From: Aphelenchoides besseyi
Taxonomy: Eukaryota > Nematoda > Chromadorea > Rhabditida > Aphelenchoididae
Length of the DNA: 64,000 nt
Reading direction: 5' to 3'
Assembly (NCBI GenBank): GCA_024699855.1
Contig: JAMPIQ010000002.1
Coordinates: 496,001-560,000 of the forward strand
The notes below the pieces were generated by a model. It did no database searches. It was not told where the DNA came from and saw nothing but the letters and a program-made list of their open reading frames with translations. Each line of letters begins with the position of its first letter. The stretch's first letter is position 1. The position numbers and the translations under genes were made by a program. This document shows positions 55,561 to 64,000 of the stretch, in pieces.

Positions 55561-56877
55561 TCAAACATTGAGATCCGTGAAGATACGCCTATCGCGATCG
55601 ATAGAGATCACTTGATCGAATTCGGCCAATATAACCAGCTCGACACCCGGAGCCGCAATGGGCGTGGCGAAGCGTAAGTGTATGCTGGTGGAGCCGGTGC
55701 GCACGAGTTCGAAACCGTCATCATTGGCGCTGTGGGGCGATAGGGAAATGGCGTAAATGTTCCAGCCGCTGCGGAATTGTTGCTTAGTGATGCCCGGAGA
55801 ATCATTCGATTGCAAATGACCCATTGTGTTGTACAAATCCACAAACGCGCGAGTACAAGCCTCATTCGGATAGTCAAGAGTGTAGGGCATATGCGGGAAC
55901 TGCTGACCGCCGGCCATAACGTATAATTCGCGTAGATTGAATGGTTTAAAGTTGAACGGCTGGTGGTGGTTGCCGTGAAAGGCTTGCGAGTCGATTAATC
56001 CCAAGGTAAGGCGTCGCGGTACGGCGGTCGCAAACACACACTGATCGAATTCGGCACGTCCGGCACCCAGGAAACACGAGCGCATTTCCGTTCGCCGCAC
56101 CCCATACTGAACCGGGCGGCTTTCGAGCAGTTTGTAAATCTCCAAGTTCAACGACGGCTGTAACTCAACCAACCGTATAAAGAGTTTAAGTCCGGTGAAT
56201 GTGATGCGCCCGCTTACAATGTCGGCGGTCGGATGGCATTCGGTGAGAAACTCGTCGGAGGCGCGATACAACGTGAACAACAGCGGTGTGTTGTTGAGCA
56301 GCAATAAGGGCTGATTGGCCAAATCAAAATCGAGACGGGAGTACAGTTGAACGGTTCGACTGCGGCGTACCATGTGAGCGCGATTCGCGAATCCCTCGTC
56401 CTCGTAATTGTTCCATTCCTCATGCGTAAAATAGCCGCTGGCTTCGCCGACCGTGTCTTTCAGCGCTTTTGTCAAGCTCAACTCGTCCATGAGATATTGA
56501 CGGAAAGGGAACAGCGTACCCGAATCGTAGACCTCATCGTTGCCGATTGTTACGCGCAGCTGGCGAATAAACGTGCGGCCAAAGTTTTGGATTGGAGCAC
56601 AGCGATTTCCTTCGGCCGGTAAAGGAACAACATCTTGATTGGGCGCAATGCCTTCCATGCGAAATTGTAATTGTACGAATGTTTGAGACAAATCCACCCA
56701 TAGGTTATCGGACTGAACGCGAAATGTGTACGGATGATCGGTGAGCGGTGTGAGGGGCAGGAATTCGCGATGAAGCGAACGAATGCATGCCACATTTGTG
56801 GGCGGTAGAGTGAAAAGGTTCAACGAGGACGGGAACGCGGATTCCGTGTTCTTATCGATTTTGGCCGTAAAAGCCAT
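55561..56877 (-). CDS. Polinton major capsid protein
   Basis: A 438-residue intron-free gene from the ATG at 56,877 (the frame opens 18 bases earlier). Residues suggest a double jelly-roll coat: SLHREFLPLTPL, FVQLQFRMEG, FGRTFIRQLRVTIGNDEVYD, PFRQYLMDELSLTKALK, then RTVQLYSRLDFDLAN, RRLTLGLIDSQAFHGN, PFNFKPFNLRELYVMAGGQ and a C-terminal IHLRFATPIAAPGVELVIL. This pattern is that of nematode Maverick capsid proteins, often annotated as F54H12.2-like. It would build an icosahedral shell. The reading frame is whole, so capsid function may still be kept. Confidence 0.88.
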   Translation of the reverse strand: MAFTAKIDKNTESAFPSSLNLFTLPPTNVACIRSLHREFLPLTPLTDHPYTFRVQSDNLWVDLSQTFVQLQFRMEGIAPNQDVVPLPAEGNRCAPIQNFGRTFIRQLRVTIGNDEVYDSGTLFPFRQYLMDELSLTKALKDTVGEASGYFTHEEWNNYEDEGFANRAHMVRRSRTVQLYSRLDFDLANQPLLLLNNTPLLFTLYRASDEFLTECHPTADIVSGRITFTGLKLFIRLVELQPSLNLEIYKLLESRPVQYGVRRTEMRSCFLGAGRAEFDQCVFATAVPRRLTLGLIDSQAFHGNHHQPFNFKPFNLRELYVMAGGQQFPHMPYTLDYPNEACTRAFVDLYNTMGHLQSNDSPGITKQQFRSGWNIYAISLSPHSANDDGFELVRTGSTSIHLRFATPIAAPGVELVILAEFDQVISIDRDRRIFTDLNV

Positions 56878-56881
56878 GCTC

Positions 56882-57250
56882 TCAATAATCACCAAAGATA
56901 TCTGTACGACGTCGTCGGCCCAACGGTTTATGTAGACCGGGACCGCCCAACGCCAAAAGGGGACGTTTTGGGACGACTGGCTTGCACACCTTTTTCTTCT
57001 TCTCCGTCAACACGGGTGGCGCCGAATCGCCGGCCGGCTGCAGAGGTGCCGGCCTTACGTTTTCGGGGCTCTTTTGCATCGGGAAAAGAAATCGATAGCT
57101 GCAGCGATTCAGGTTTCCCAGACCGCAAACCCGTTGCGCGGTATAGTCCTGAAAATAGGCTCTGCCGCCACCGTACTGAACCCGCGTGTCGAGGGGAGCT
57201 GTGAGACAGGAGTGCCAGTTTTCTTTATCCGGCTCGTAAACCACATGCAT
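56882..57250 (-). CDS. Small basic Polinton protein (core-like)
   Basis: A 122-residue protein that starts MHVVYEPDKENWHSCLTAP, has a middle with YRFLFPMQKS, a Pro-rich hinge and a strongly basic end (KKKKVCKPVVPKRPLLALGG, then KPLGRRRRTDIFGDY). It sits four bases upstream of the capsid gene in the same strand. The basic tail suggests DNA binding like adenovirus core peptides, but this is inference; family unrecognised. Confidence 0.5.
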   Translation of the reverse strand: MHVVYEPDKENWHSCLTAPLDTRVQYGGGRAYFQDYTAQRVCGLGNLNRCSYRFLFPMQKSPENVRPAPLQPAGDSAPPVLTEKKKKVCKPVVPKRPLLALGGPGLHKPLGRRRRTDIFGDY

Positions 57251-57283
57251 TTTTGTTTGTCTGCAAAAAAATACGTGGTCCGT

Positions 57284-57742
57284 TTATGTAGAACAATATT
57301 TGCGGTAAAATGTTCGCACCCACAGGTCCGCTTTGGTGTTCAGATTGTTTAGCGAATTCACAATGGAGGCGGCCGATTGATGCATGATGCGTGCGACGAG
57401 AAAATAGATGGCATAGTGACCGCATACGGAAGAGTTTAGCGCTTGTAGTGGTCGCGAACAAATGTTTTGTTGCGGGAAACGTGCCACAAAATTGCCAATA
57501 TCACCGGGCGGTGGTTTCGCGCCCAACGAATCAAAATAGTCGCAACATTCCGCATGCGGAACGTAGAGTGCCACCCAATGAGTGCCGGGGTGCGTATGGG
57601 GGGCCATGTTCAGAACCAGCGCGTACGGTGGTTTCAAATTGGGCGGAATTCGATCGCAGCTAAAACAGCCGGCAAATTCACGCCGTATACGCGGGTGCCG
57701 GCGCATTGCCTTGTCGATATCCCAATTACTCAACGCGTGCAT
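57284..57742 (-). CDS. Adenovirus-type cysteine protease (PRO)
   Basis: A 152-residue intron-free protein with the Ulp1/adenain fold order: NWDIDKAMRRHP, FAGCFSCDRIP, His in GTHWVALYVP, Asp in CDYFDSLGAKPP, Gln in RPLQALNSSVCGHYAIYF where Cys is the nucleophile. Polinton PRO processes capsid and core proteins during maturation. The ATG at 57,742 overlaps the stop of the upstream penton gene (TAATG), so translation of the two may be linked or their mRNAs separate. No defect seen. Confidence 0.9.
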   Translation of the reverse strand: MHALSNWDIDKAMRRHPRIRREFAGCFSCDRIPPNLKPPYALVLNMAPHTHPGTHWVALYVPHAECCDYFDSLGAKPPPGDIGNFVARFPQQNICSRPLQALNSSVCGHYAIYFLVARIMHQSAASIVNSLNNLNTKADLWVRTFYRKYCST

Positions 57743-58503
57743 TACAACAGCGGTGCTTTCATGAAACGCAAAGTCAATAAACAGCTGGAAAACTCGAACG
57801 GTACGAGTTCGCCCGTCGCGGTTCGCAACTCGACGCTAATCTCGCCGACTTCTTTAGTAAGCAGGCGATGATACTCGACGGGCTCCAACGTTTCGCCCAC
57901 CGGCGCTCCCGGCTCTCCCTTCACGTGTACGATACGCAACAACGGTGTTTTCGTGTCGCCCATACACACCGGCTCAATGAGTCCCGGCGTGTAGACGTAA
58001 ATGAACGGTATGGGATTGAAGGAGAGAGGTGCAAATTCGCCATGATAGACGTCTTTGTTGAAGCTACGCGTCGCAAAACCCAAAATGAACGCGAGCTGCG
58101 CGCCAAACTTCACTTTGCGAACGAGCTGGGCGTTGAGATGGAAGCTGAAGCGTTTGTCGGCATAATCGAAACGCATGGCTTCCTTTTCAATCTGTTTGCT
58201 TTCTTTCGGATACTTGACGTTCGTTAGGGCGGTGTTCAGTGTGCGCTTCAACGTCAACGCATCATTCGTTTGCGGCAAAGCCAATGGAAGAACTGTTCGC
58301 GCCCCATTCATCCACTCCACTTCCAACCATTGAAAGTCGTGGTGAGAGAAACGCCACGAACGCTGATAGTACAAGGCCGAAAGACCCACCAGCCATTGGG
58401 ATTGGAATTCGAGTTTACGTGGCAAACGTACGACAAATTTATTCGCTTTATTGTCAACACAACAGCCGGACGGTAAATGAATATGGAATGAATGCGTCAA
58501 CAT
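57742..58503 (-). CDS. Polinton minor capsid (penton-like) protein
   Basis: A 253-residue protein, starts MLTHSFHIHLPSGCCVD, then FVVRLPRKLEFQSQWLVGLS (the LP..L...WEVGL pattern of penton proteins), YYQRSWRFS, LNTALTNVKYPKE, FGAQLAFILGF, FNPIPFIYVYTPGLIEP and ends ELVPFEFSSCLLTLRFMK. Minor capsid proteins with a single jelly roll sit at the five-fold vertices. Its place upstream of PRO, capsid protein and core protein on the same strand matches Polinton gene order. No frameshift. Confidence 0.85.
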   Translation of the reverse strand: MLTHSFHIHLPSGCCVDNKANKFVVRLPRKLEFQSQWLVGLSALYYQRSWRFSHHDFQWLEVEWMNGARTVLPLALPQTNDALTLKRTLNTALTNVKYPKESKQIEKEAMRFDYADKRFSFHLNAQLVRKVKFGAQLAFILGFATRSFNKDVYHGEFAPLSFNPIPFIYVYTPGLIEPVCMGDTKTPLLRIVHVKGEPGAPVGETLEPVEYHRLLTKEVGEISVELRTATGELVPFEFSSCLLTLRFMKAPLL

Positions 58504-58536
58504 GATTAGGGGTGTGTGACGGCCGGAGTTGATCGT

Positions 58537-59149
58537 TTAAGTACGCACAATGATATCCAACAGTTCTAGCGGAAGATAGTTACACGAGCGCTCGTTCACG
58601 CGATCCACCGCACACGGCAAAAAGGCATAGCGAAGGCGAATGCGATGACGACTGTAATAGTGTTGGTCGACGGTGACGCCTTTGAAGCCGTTGTAGGCGG
58701 GTTGTTTCAGGGCCGACAGTGCGAATCCTTCGAAATGAACAAGACGATTGGCGATTGTGTTCGGCAGGCCGTCGATGCGCAAACGCAGTTCCGAGGCGCG
58801 CAACATTTGCTCGTAACTGTGCGCATTGGCCATCAGCAATTGATGCAAACGCCGCATTTCACCGGCCTCCAGTTTTTGCTCTTGACACAAATACAACAAC
58901 AGGGGCAATCGCATACCAAAATGTCGATGACGACCATCGACGGCCGGCTCGGAAGCCGACGGCCGACAATCGGGACTGATCGGCGGTGGAGCACGACGAC
59001 CGTGCATGTAATTGGACTTGGCGTCAAAAAGGTTCCAGCGATTCAACATGCGATTCAACGCCCTAACATCCTGCAGTTAGAGGGAAAAAGAATCGAAAGA
59101 AGCGCGCTCAACTTACAATCCCCGGGCGGCTACACGATCCGGAACTCAT
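58537..59149 (-). CDS. Orphan Polinton protein, two exons
   Basis: Exon 1 (59,117-59,149) encodes MSSGSCSRPGI; a 46-bp intron (59,071-59,116) leads to exon 2 (58,537-59,070) starting DVRALNRMLNRWNLFDAK and ending LPLELLDIIVRT, 188 residues. A further intron (GTAAGT...CCGCAG, about 59,159-59,206) sits in the 5' leader. The middle is Leu-rich helical (RLPLLLYLCQEQKLEAGEM, RRLHQLLMANAHSYEQML). It has Gly-Arg-Pro-rich text but no motif I recognise. Confidence 0.55.
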
Positions 59150-59256
59150 TCAAGTAAAACGTCCTGCGGCAATAACATACACACAACTTTTGATAAACAC
59201 AAAACTTACGTGACAATCCGCTCCTTGGAATGAGAGCAATCGAGTTGCCGCTCGTT

Positions 59257-59262
59257 TATATA
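59257..59262. promoter_or_regulatory. Shared TATATA between divergent Polinton genes
   Basis: The palindromic TATATA reads TATATAAACG on the minus strand, toward the leader exon of the 59,149 gene, and lies 34-39 bp upstream of the preferred ATPase start on the plus strand. It could serve both. Confidence 0.45.
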
Positions 59263-59295
59263 CGCATTTTGCGTCACGCCTCTTTCATTGATCCA

Positions 59296-59931
59296 ATGTT
59301 TTCCCACCCCTTTACAATGATAATTGCGGGCGCTACGGGCAGCGGCAAAACCGAATGGCTGGCGCGTTTCCTAAGCGAATGCGATCAGCTGATCGATGAG
59401 TGTCCTCAACGGGTATTGTACGCCTACGGGGAGTTGAATGCGCGAATCATGCAATTACAGTCAAGCATACCTCAATTGGTGGCGCATGCCGGTGTGCCAG
59501 ATGTGGAGATGATTCGCGCGCAAAAGGATGAGCACGGTCGATTGTTGTTGATTTTGGACGACCTGATGCTTGACATGCGAGCCGAATTTTTGGATACGTT
59601 GTTCACTAAAGGATCGCATAATTGGAACGTGAGTGTGGTGTTCGTAACACAACATTTGTTTACAAAAGAAATGCGAACGGCACGACAAAATGCCCATTAC
59701 ATTGTCCTAATGCGTAATCCGGCCGGTGAACTGCAGGTGCGAAATTTGGCCGCCCAATTGTTTCCGGGACGTTCGACCTATTTTATGGAAAGCTATCATG
59801 ATGCGACGCGCACCCCCTTCAGCTACCTGCTCGTGGATATGCATCCGCGGACGCCCGATGTTCAACGCGTCAAAACGCACATATGGCCCGATGAACACCC
59901 GATTATTGTCTATGTTCCAAAACGAGGATGA
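59296..59931 (+). CDS. Polinton packaging ATPase (FtsK/HerA type)
   Basis: I prefer the ATG at 59,296 (MFSHPFTMIIAG), since the frame's first ATG at 59,230 lies before the TATA word. The 211-residue protein has Walker A GATGSGKTEW, Walker B LLLILDDLMLDM, a sensor region GSHNWNVSVVFVTQHLF and RNPAGELQVRNLAAQLFPG. These are standard for the A32-like packaging ATPases of Polintons, which pump DNA into the capsid. Intron-free and intact. Confidence 0.9.
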   Translation: MFSHPFTMIIAGATGSGKTEWLARFLSECDQLIDECPQRVLYAYGELNARIMQLQSSIPQLVAHAGVPDVEMIRAQKDEHGRLLLILDDLMLDMRAEFLDTLFTKGSHNWNVSVVFVTQHLFTKEMRTARQNAHYIVLMRNPAGELQVRNLAAQLFPGRSTYFMESYHDATRTPFSYLLVDMHPRTPDVQRVKTHIWPDEHPIIVYVPKRG

Positions 59932-59940
59932 CAAATTTTA

Positions 59941-60339
59941 GTGCGTTGGTGTACGCGGAAAAAAGAGTTTTTGGCGCGCGTGGCCAAGAGTCGTACATCG
60001 GCGCAACGCTACGCCCGCCTGATCACCGACGCCACAAATGACCAGTTGTTGGCGTTGGTGGAGGTGTGCGTGAATATTTTACGCGGTCGTTTATTACTTA
60101 AGCCCAACGAACGACGCCGACTACATGCACATGCGCATTTTGTACGCTGTTTGGCACGTTCGCGTACGCCCTCCACCGCCAAACGCTTATTGATTGATAA
60201 AGGCCGCGAGGCCATCGGTTCAATATTGGCACCCGCCTGTTCGCGTTTGAAAAATGGTATTGGTTCATTCGACGCGAATGGTTTTGGTGCCCGAAGATAT
60301 GTACGAACGCCTGAAAACACCTCAATTGCCACTCCCTGA
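59941..60339 (+). CDS. Helical basic Polinton protein (PW-like), start unclear
   Basis: A 132-codon frame without a good ATG reads FLARVAKSRTSAQRYARLI, NDQLLALVEVCVNILRGRLL, LKPNERRRLHAHAHFVRCLA and TAKRLLIDKGREAIGSILAP. This resembles a small protein common in Polintons and adintoviruses (LL..I.E...N+L.G...L....+..L, then +++LL...G). An acceptor-like ATTTTAG precedes 59,941, so a 5' exon could lie in or before the ATPase gene. Family role unknown. Confidence 0.55.
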   Translation: MRWCTRKKEFLARVAKSRTSAQRYARLITDATNDQLLALVEVCVNILRGRLLLKPNERRRLHAHAHFVRCLARSRTPSTAKRLLIDKGREAIGSILAPACSRLKNGIGSFDANGFGARRYVRTPENTSIATP

Positions 60340-60895
60340 AACGCCAACAAAACAATCACCGCCGCTGGCCGCCGTTGTAAATGAGACGGCGGATGCGCGT
60401 CACGCGAATTATGTGCGCGGCGATCGTATGCGCCGCAAACGTCACGCCGAAGCGTTGGAGCGACCGCTTCAAGTCCAAATGTTGAATCCACAGCCTCAAC
60501 CTATCGTGCCGCCCCCGATACAGCCAGCGGCACTGCCACCCGCAAATGCTCCCGATCCGCTGGTGGAGCGCACCTATCAACGCATTCACGCCGATCGACC
60601 CGCATTCCTCGGCGCCAACGATACGATTCTACGGTCGAATGGGACGACAGTGCGGGGAAGTAATTTGCGGGACATTCTCGTCTATTTGCGTGACCCGCGA
60701 CGCGCCCCACGCCGCGCCCCGAACGGTGCGGTGCTGGTGCAAGCCTATTTAAATGAACGCAACGACGTGAATCGCATAATCTTTGGTCGTGGCGGGTTTC
60801 GACCGTCGCTATGGCCGAACAAGAACGATTGCTCAAACGTTTGTACACGAGCGCCGCGAGCGCCTGCGCTTTTACGGCGCCGGCGCGCCTGTTGA
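60278..60895 (+). CDS. Proline-rich Polinton protein of unknown role
   Basis: From the ATG at 60,278 (MVLVPEDMYERL) the product has a basic patch (RGDRMRRKRHAEAL), a long Pro/Gln-rich part (NPQPQPIVPPPIQPAALPP), then NLRDILVYLRDP and NRIIFGRGGF. It ends within the integrase start in another frame, so the last 28 codons may be an artefact of an early frameshift, with a natural end near 60,810. It overlaps the preceding gene's end. Confidence 0.5.
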   Translation: MVLVPEDMYERLKTPQLPLPETPTKQSPPLAAVVNETADARHANYVRGDRMRRKRHAEALERPLQVQMLNPQPQPIVPPPIQPAALPPANAPDPLVERTYQRIHADRPAFLGANDTILRSNGTTVRGSNLRDILVYLRDPRRAPRRAPNGAVLVQAYLNERNDVNRIIFGRGGFRPSLWPNKNDCSNVCTRAPRAPALLRRRRAC

Positions 60896-61893
60896 GCGAG
60901 GCGCGCAAATACGACAAAACACTCGACCGCACCGCCGTGAATCGTTTTCTGGCGGCACAGCACGCCTACACGCTTCATCGGGCACGGCGGTTACGGTTCG
61001 CGCGCCTCCAAATCGTGCCCTCCGGGCTGCACACGGATGTACAGGCCGATTTGGCCCAAATGGACAAGTTGAGGCACGCGAACGACGAACACGCGTACAT
61101 CCTGGTCGCCGTGGAGGTGTTGAGTCGGCACTTCTATGCGGTGCCGGTACGCTCGAAAACAGCCGCCTCCATGGCAGCAGCATTTACTCGTTTGATCGCG
61201 CAATTCACGCATTTACCGTGGCGCTTGGTTACGGATCGGGGTCGCGAGTTTACGAATCGGCACGTGCAGGCGTTGTTGCGCGAGCATCAAATCGCCTGGC
61301 GCACTACCTACTCCCATCCGGATGTGCACGCGGGAGCGGCGGAGCGTGCGGTGTACGAACGCTAAAGGATCGCCTCTACCGCTACATGACCGCCCATCAA
61401 ACCGAACGCTGGATAGATGTGTTGCCGGACATTGTGAACGGAATCAACAACTCTGTCAATCGAACCACACAAATGACTCCCAATTCGGTGAACGAAAGGA
61501 ACGCTCGTGCGTTGTGGGAACGCCTGTACGGCGGCGCGGTACGGCAGCGATCGCCACGTTTTACCGTGGGGCGATAGTGTACGCATTTCGCTTCAAAAAA
61601 CTCCGTTCCGCAAAGGCTACGAACCCACATTCACGGACCAAATCTATCGCGTGGAGCGTGTATTTCGCACTCCATTGCCCACCTATTGTCTACGCGATGC
61701 CAACAATGCCCCAATCAGTGGACATTTTTACGAGCCCGAACTGTGCGGCGTGGATGCGGAACGCACGGCCTATCGTATCGAACGTGTTCTGCGCACGCGA
61801 ACCAATTCGCGCGGCATTCGCGAACATTTGGTCAAATGGGCCGGCTATTCGGACGAGTATAATAGCTGGGTGGCTGCGAGCCGGTTTTTATGA
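60811..61893 (+). pseudogene. Polinton integrase with chromodomain, two frameshifts
   Basis: The N-terminal part reads FLAAQHAYTLHRARRLRFAR, then the catalytic core QADLAQMDKL (Asp), VAVEVLSRHFYAVPV, WRLVTDRGREFTN (Asp) and HPDVHAGAAERAV, with catalytic Glu. Next, in another frame, TLKDRLYRYMTAHQ and QMTPNSVNERNA, and in a third an SH3-like part, DSVRISLQKTPFRKGY, followed by a chromodomain RTNSRGIREHLVKWAGYSD. Breaks are near 61,358 (GTGT where GT would fit) and 61,570 (one G too many in a GGGG run). DDE integrase inserts the element; the chromodomain may steer it to marked chromatin. Intactness would need both indels to be sequencing errors. Confidence 0.85.
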
Positions 61894-61899
61894 AAAAAT

Positions 61900-64000
61900 T
61901 TATTGACACAAAGCACACAAACAACCAAATGGATGAATACGCAAATCGCTGCGCACAAAACCTTTGTTGTAGACCAGACCGTAGCGTTTGTTCATGTGTT
62001 GATTGTGGAGTTCGGCACGGGCGTTGCGCGTGATTCGGTGGTACGGAACAACAATGTGCGGTTCTTCGTTATCGTCAAAATCGAACGGTGTACTGCAACA
62101 GGAAATTTACACACACCCGCATGAACGACTTACAAACGCCGAAGAATCATGTTTCGCGCCGTCTCGTAGTTGAGCAATTGGGCGGTTGTGTAGTTGAGGG
62201 TGAATCCGCGCACCTTGATGAACGCGCATTCGTCTTGGCCCGTCTTTTCGTCCGCGTGTCGATAACCGTAGTTTTTGGGTCCGCCGCTGAAAGAAAGTAA
62301 AGGCTGAAAAATGGAACCTACGATATGAACTCGATAATACGCCGACCCGGACGCTCGCTGGTCATTTGACCCAAACGATCGCCTTCGGGCACACGGCGCT
62401 GTCCCTCCTCCAAAACGTAAATCAAACTGTCCGTGTCCATGTACAAAATCTCTCCCTGCACCTGTTGCATGTAATCGAAAAGCACGTCGCGTGCGTGATC
62501 GGTAACAAAACACGCCACGGGAACATTGTTCGAGCGCGGCGTGCGAACAAACTCGCGCCGCAGGCGTCGTTGCAAGCGTTCCTTGTCCGGCGCCACCGGC
62601 TCAATACTCATCAGCTCGTAGCGATCGTCGTTGATCAAACGCAAAAACTCGTCGTCGTTGGTCGCATAATCAATCTATAAAACAGTCTTTTTTCTCTTTC
62701 TCTCTTCTCACCATTGTTTCAATCGGATTCTGACACATTTTTCCCCATAGACTATTGTTCAACATTTTACCGGTGTTGCGGCGTCCGGCGTTCAGTTCAA
62801 TACGTTGTGGATCCAAACGAATTCCTTCGTGGCGCTCGTAGTCGTCGAGGAAACGCTGTTTGTCGGCGGGCGTCACGCACGATTTGGGCCAACCGCTTGC
62901 CTCCACCTTTTCCTTCAAAAAATAGTCCATATAGCCGGCGAACAACGAATTGCCCCGCTCCATACTCGCCCACTCGTCCCAATGATAAACCTAAAGGTGT
63001 GCGTGAAATCTGCGCCAAATTGTGTATACCTCGAAAATTTCGGTTACCCGATAACCCAATGACAAGGCTCGATTGAGCGCGACATGCGTGTAGCCGCCAA
63101 TCCACGCCCTCTCGCGCGCCGTCTTATGCGGACAGGAACGAGGCGGCGAATCGGCGTCCGCGCACGGGCCGCATAACGGAAAAGTGAAACGTCCGGCACG
63201 TGTACGATAATGCAGTTGAACGTAGCGCGTGGTTGGTGGCACGGGCGGCTCCACGCGCACCTTAAACAACCCGCGCCAACGATTTTGTGTCGCCGTCGTC
63301 CACTGCTGTCCAATAAATGATTCGCGCGTGAGAACGGTCGGCATTCCAACCGGGAATTCGCGCCGCTTCATTACGTAAGGATACAATGAAACCTGAAAAC
63401 AGATACAAACACACACAAACAAACAAAACTCACCACGTCAATGTGTATGAGTTGTTCGCCGGGAACACAGCAATGATAGACTTTGAAGGCTTCGGTTCGA
63501 CCGCCGCGCAAACAATCGCTTCGCGGATTCAACGGCTCCTCCACGCTGGTTTGTTCGTAGAGGGCACGACGTTGCGGATTCGCGCTCAACTCGCGCCGAA
63601 AATGACACTCACGCACCACTTGGACGTCGCCAAACTTTTGACGTAGTTCGCGAATACGCTGCTCCGTTCGATTGCGTAGAATCACGGCCGGAACACCGTG
63701 CGCCAAACGCATTGCGTCGGAGCGATAGCATTCGTTGCAGCCGTGAAAATAGCAGCCCATAAACTCGATGGCACTCAACTCTTGGCCCGTCGCCCTATCC
63801 ACAACCTGTAATGGGAGTGGGGGGCCAAAAGAGAAAACACCTACAACACCGTCGATTCGTTTCAGTCCGTTGTGCCCGAAACGCTTTTCGCCCACGAACC
63901 AGGTGGCATCGCGCACAACAATAGACGGATTTTCCAGTTCACGTAAACGAAAATACCTGAAAAATTTTTGGGCGAGGATTGATCGTGCGCCTACCGTAAC
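61900..64000 (-). CDS. polB: Polinton protein-primed DNA polymerase B, partial
   Basis: The gene enters from the right edge and ends at 61,900, six bases from the integrase stop. Seven small introns are visible: from 63,994 down to about 63,963, and at 63,806-63,844, 63,393-63,433, 62,991-63,029, 62,675-62,711, 62,287-62,321 and 62,093-62,133. Exons read IEFMGCYFHGCNECY, VVRECHFRREL, LRGGRTEAFKVYH, motif A DVVSLYPYVM, motif B AGRRNTGKMLNNSLWGKM, motif C EILYMDTDSLIYV, GGPKNYGYR and an end NQHMNKRYGLVYNKGF. It would copy the element by protein priming. The exonuclease part lies outside the window. All visible exons keep frame. Confidence 0.9.

Noticed and set aside
57871..60932. Long antisense ORFs across the GC-rich Polinton
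   Set aside because: They overlap strong capsid, ATPase and integrase genes in the opposite strand and arise from low stop frequency in GC-rich coding DNA.

Overview
This is nuclear DNA of a nematode, most likely a rhabditid (clade V type) because srt-, sre- and sri/srh-like chemoreceptors, an SXP/RAL-2 protein and a pepsin-like protease sit among genes cut by many introns of only about 35-45 bp (GTRAG...TTTTAG). Nothing fixes the species. I rebuilt gene models by hand from splice sites and reading frame; all similarity calls are from recognition, not database searches.

0-17.6 kb is a graveyard of nested mobile elements. In order: the 3' end of a Gypsy-type LTR element (integrase remnant plus 601-bp LTR); a Polinton PolB zinc-finger fragment; an RTE-like LINE interrupted first by a PIF/Harbinger element (3.21-5.83 kb) and then by a Tc1/mariner copy (6.11-7.62 kb); a BEL/Pao reverse-transcriptase fragment; a decayed Helitron with two Ulp1-like protease modules upstream of its Rep region; and a second Harbinger (about 12.79-16.01 kb) whose Myb-like gene has a second Tc1/mariner copy inside an intron.

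17.6-40.3 kb is host-gene territory: a BTB-domain gene, an sri/srh-like receptor with a frameshift, an SXP/RAL-2 (DUF148) secreted protein, an srt receptor, a second 7TM gene, a 21-exon gene for two fused S28 serine carboxypeptidases that both keep a catalytic triad, a small secreted protein absent from simple ORF scans, a CYP4-like cytochrome P450, a partial 7TM gene, a secreted DUF5648-type protein and an F-box-like gene.

40.3-45.3 kb is nearly gene-free but carries a dense, strand-biased array of a short motif (consensus WTTCCG), which I consider the most interesting unexplained signal. It ends at an LTR/integrase segment that is the reverse complement of bases 1-877. 45.5-52.2 kb has an aspartic protease, two related small secreted genes (one broken), a VWA-like remnant and an sre receptor.

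52.9-64 kb is dominated by a Polinton/Maverick: a PolB fragment from a different lineage, then a divergent gene pair including a J-domain protein, a membrane protein, major capsid protein, basic core-like protein, adenovirus-type cysteine protease, penton-like minor capsid protein, an orphan protein, packaging ATPase, a helical basic protein, a proline-rich protein, a chromodomain integrase with two frameshifts, and a PolB gene that runs off the right edge and contains at least seven tiny introns. The capsid, protease and ATPase genes make this a virus-like element rather than a simple transposon; the integrase breaks mean this copy is probably not autonomous unless they are sequencing errors.
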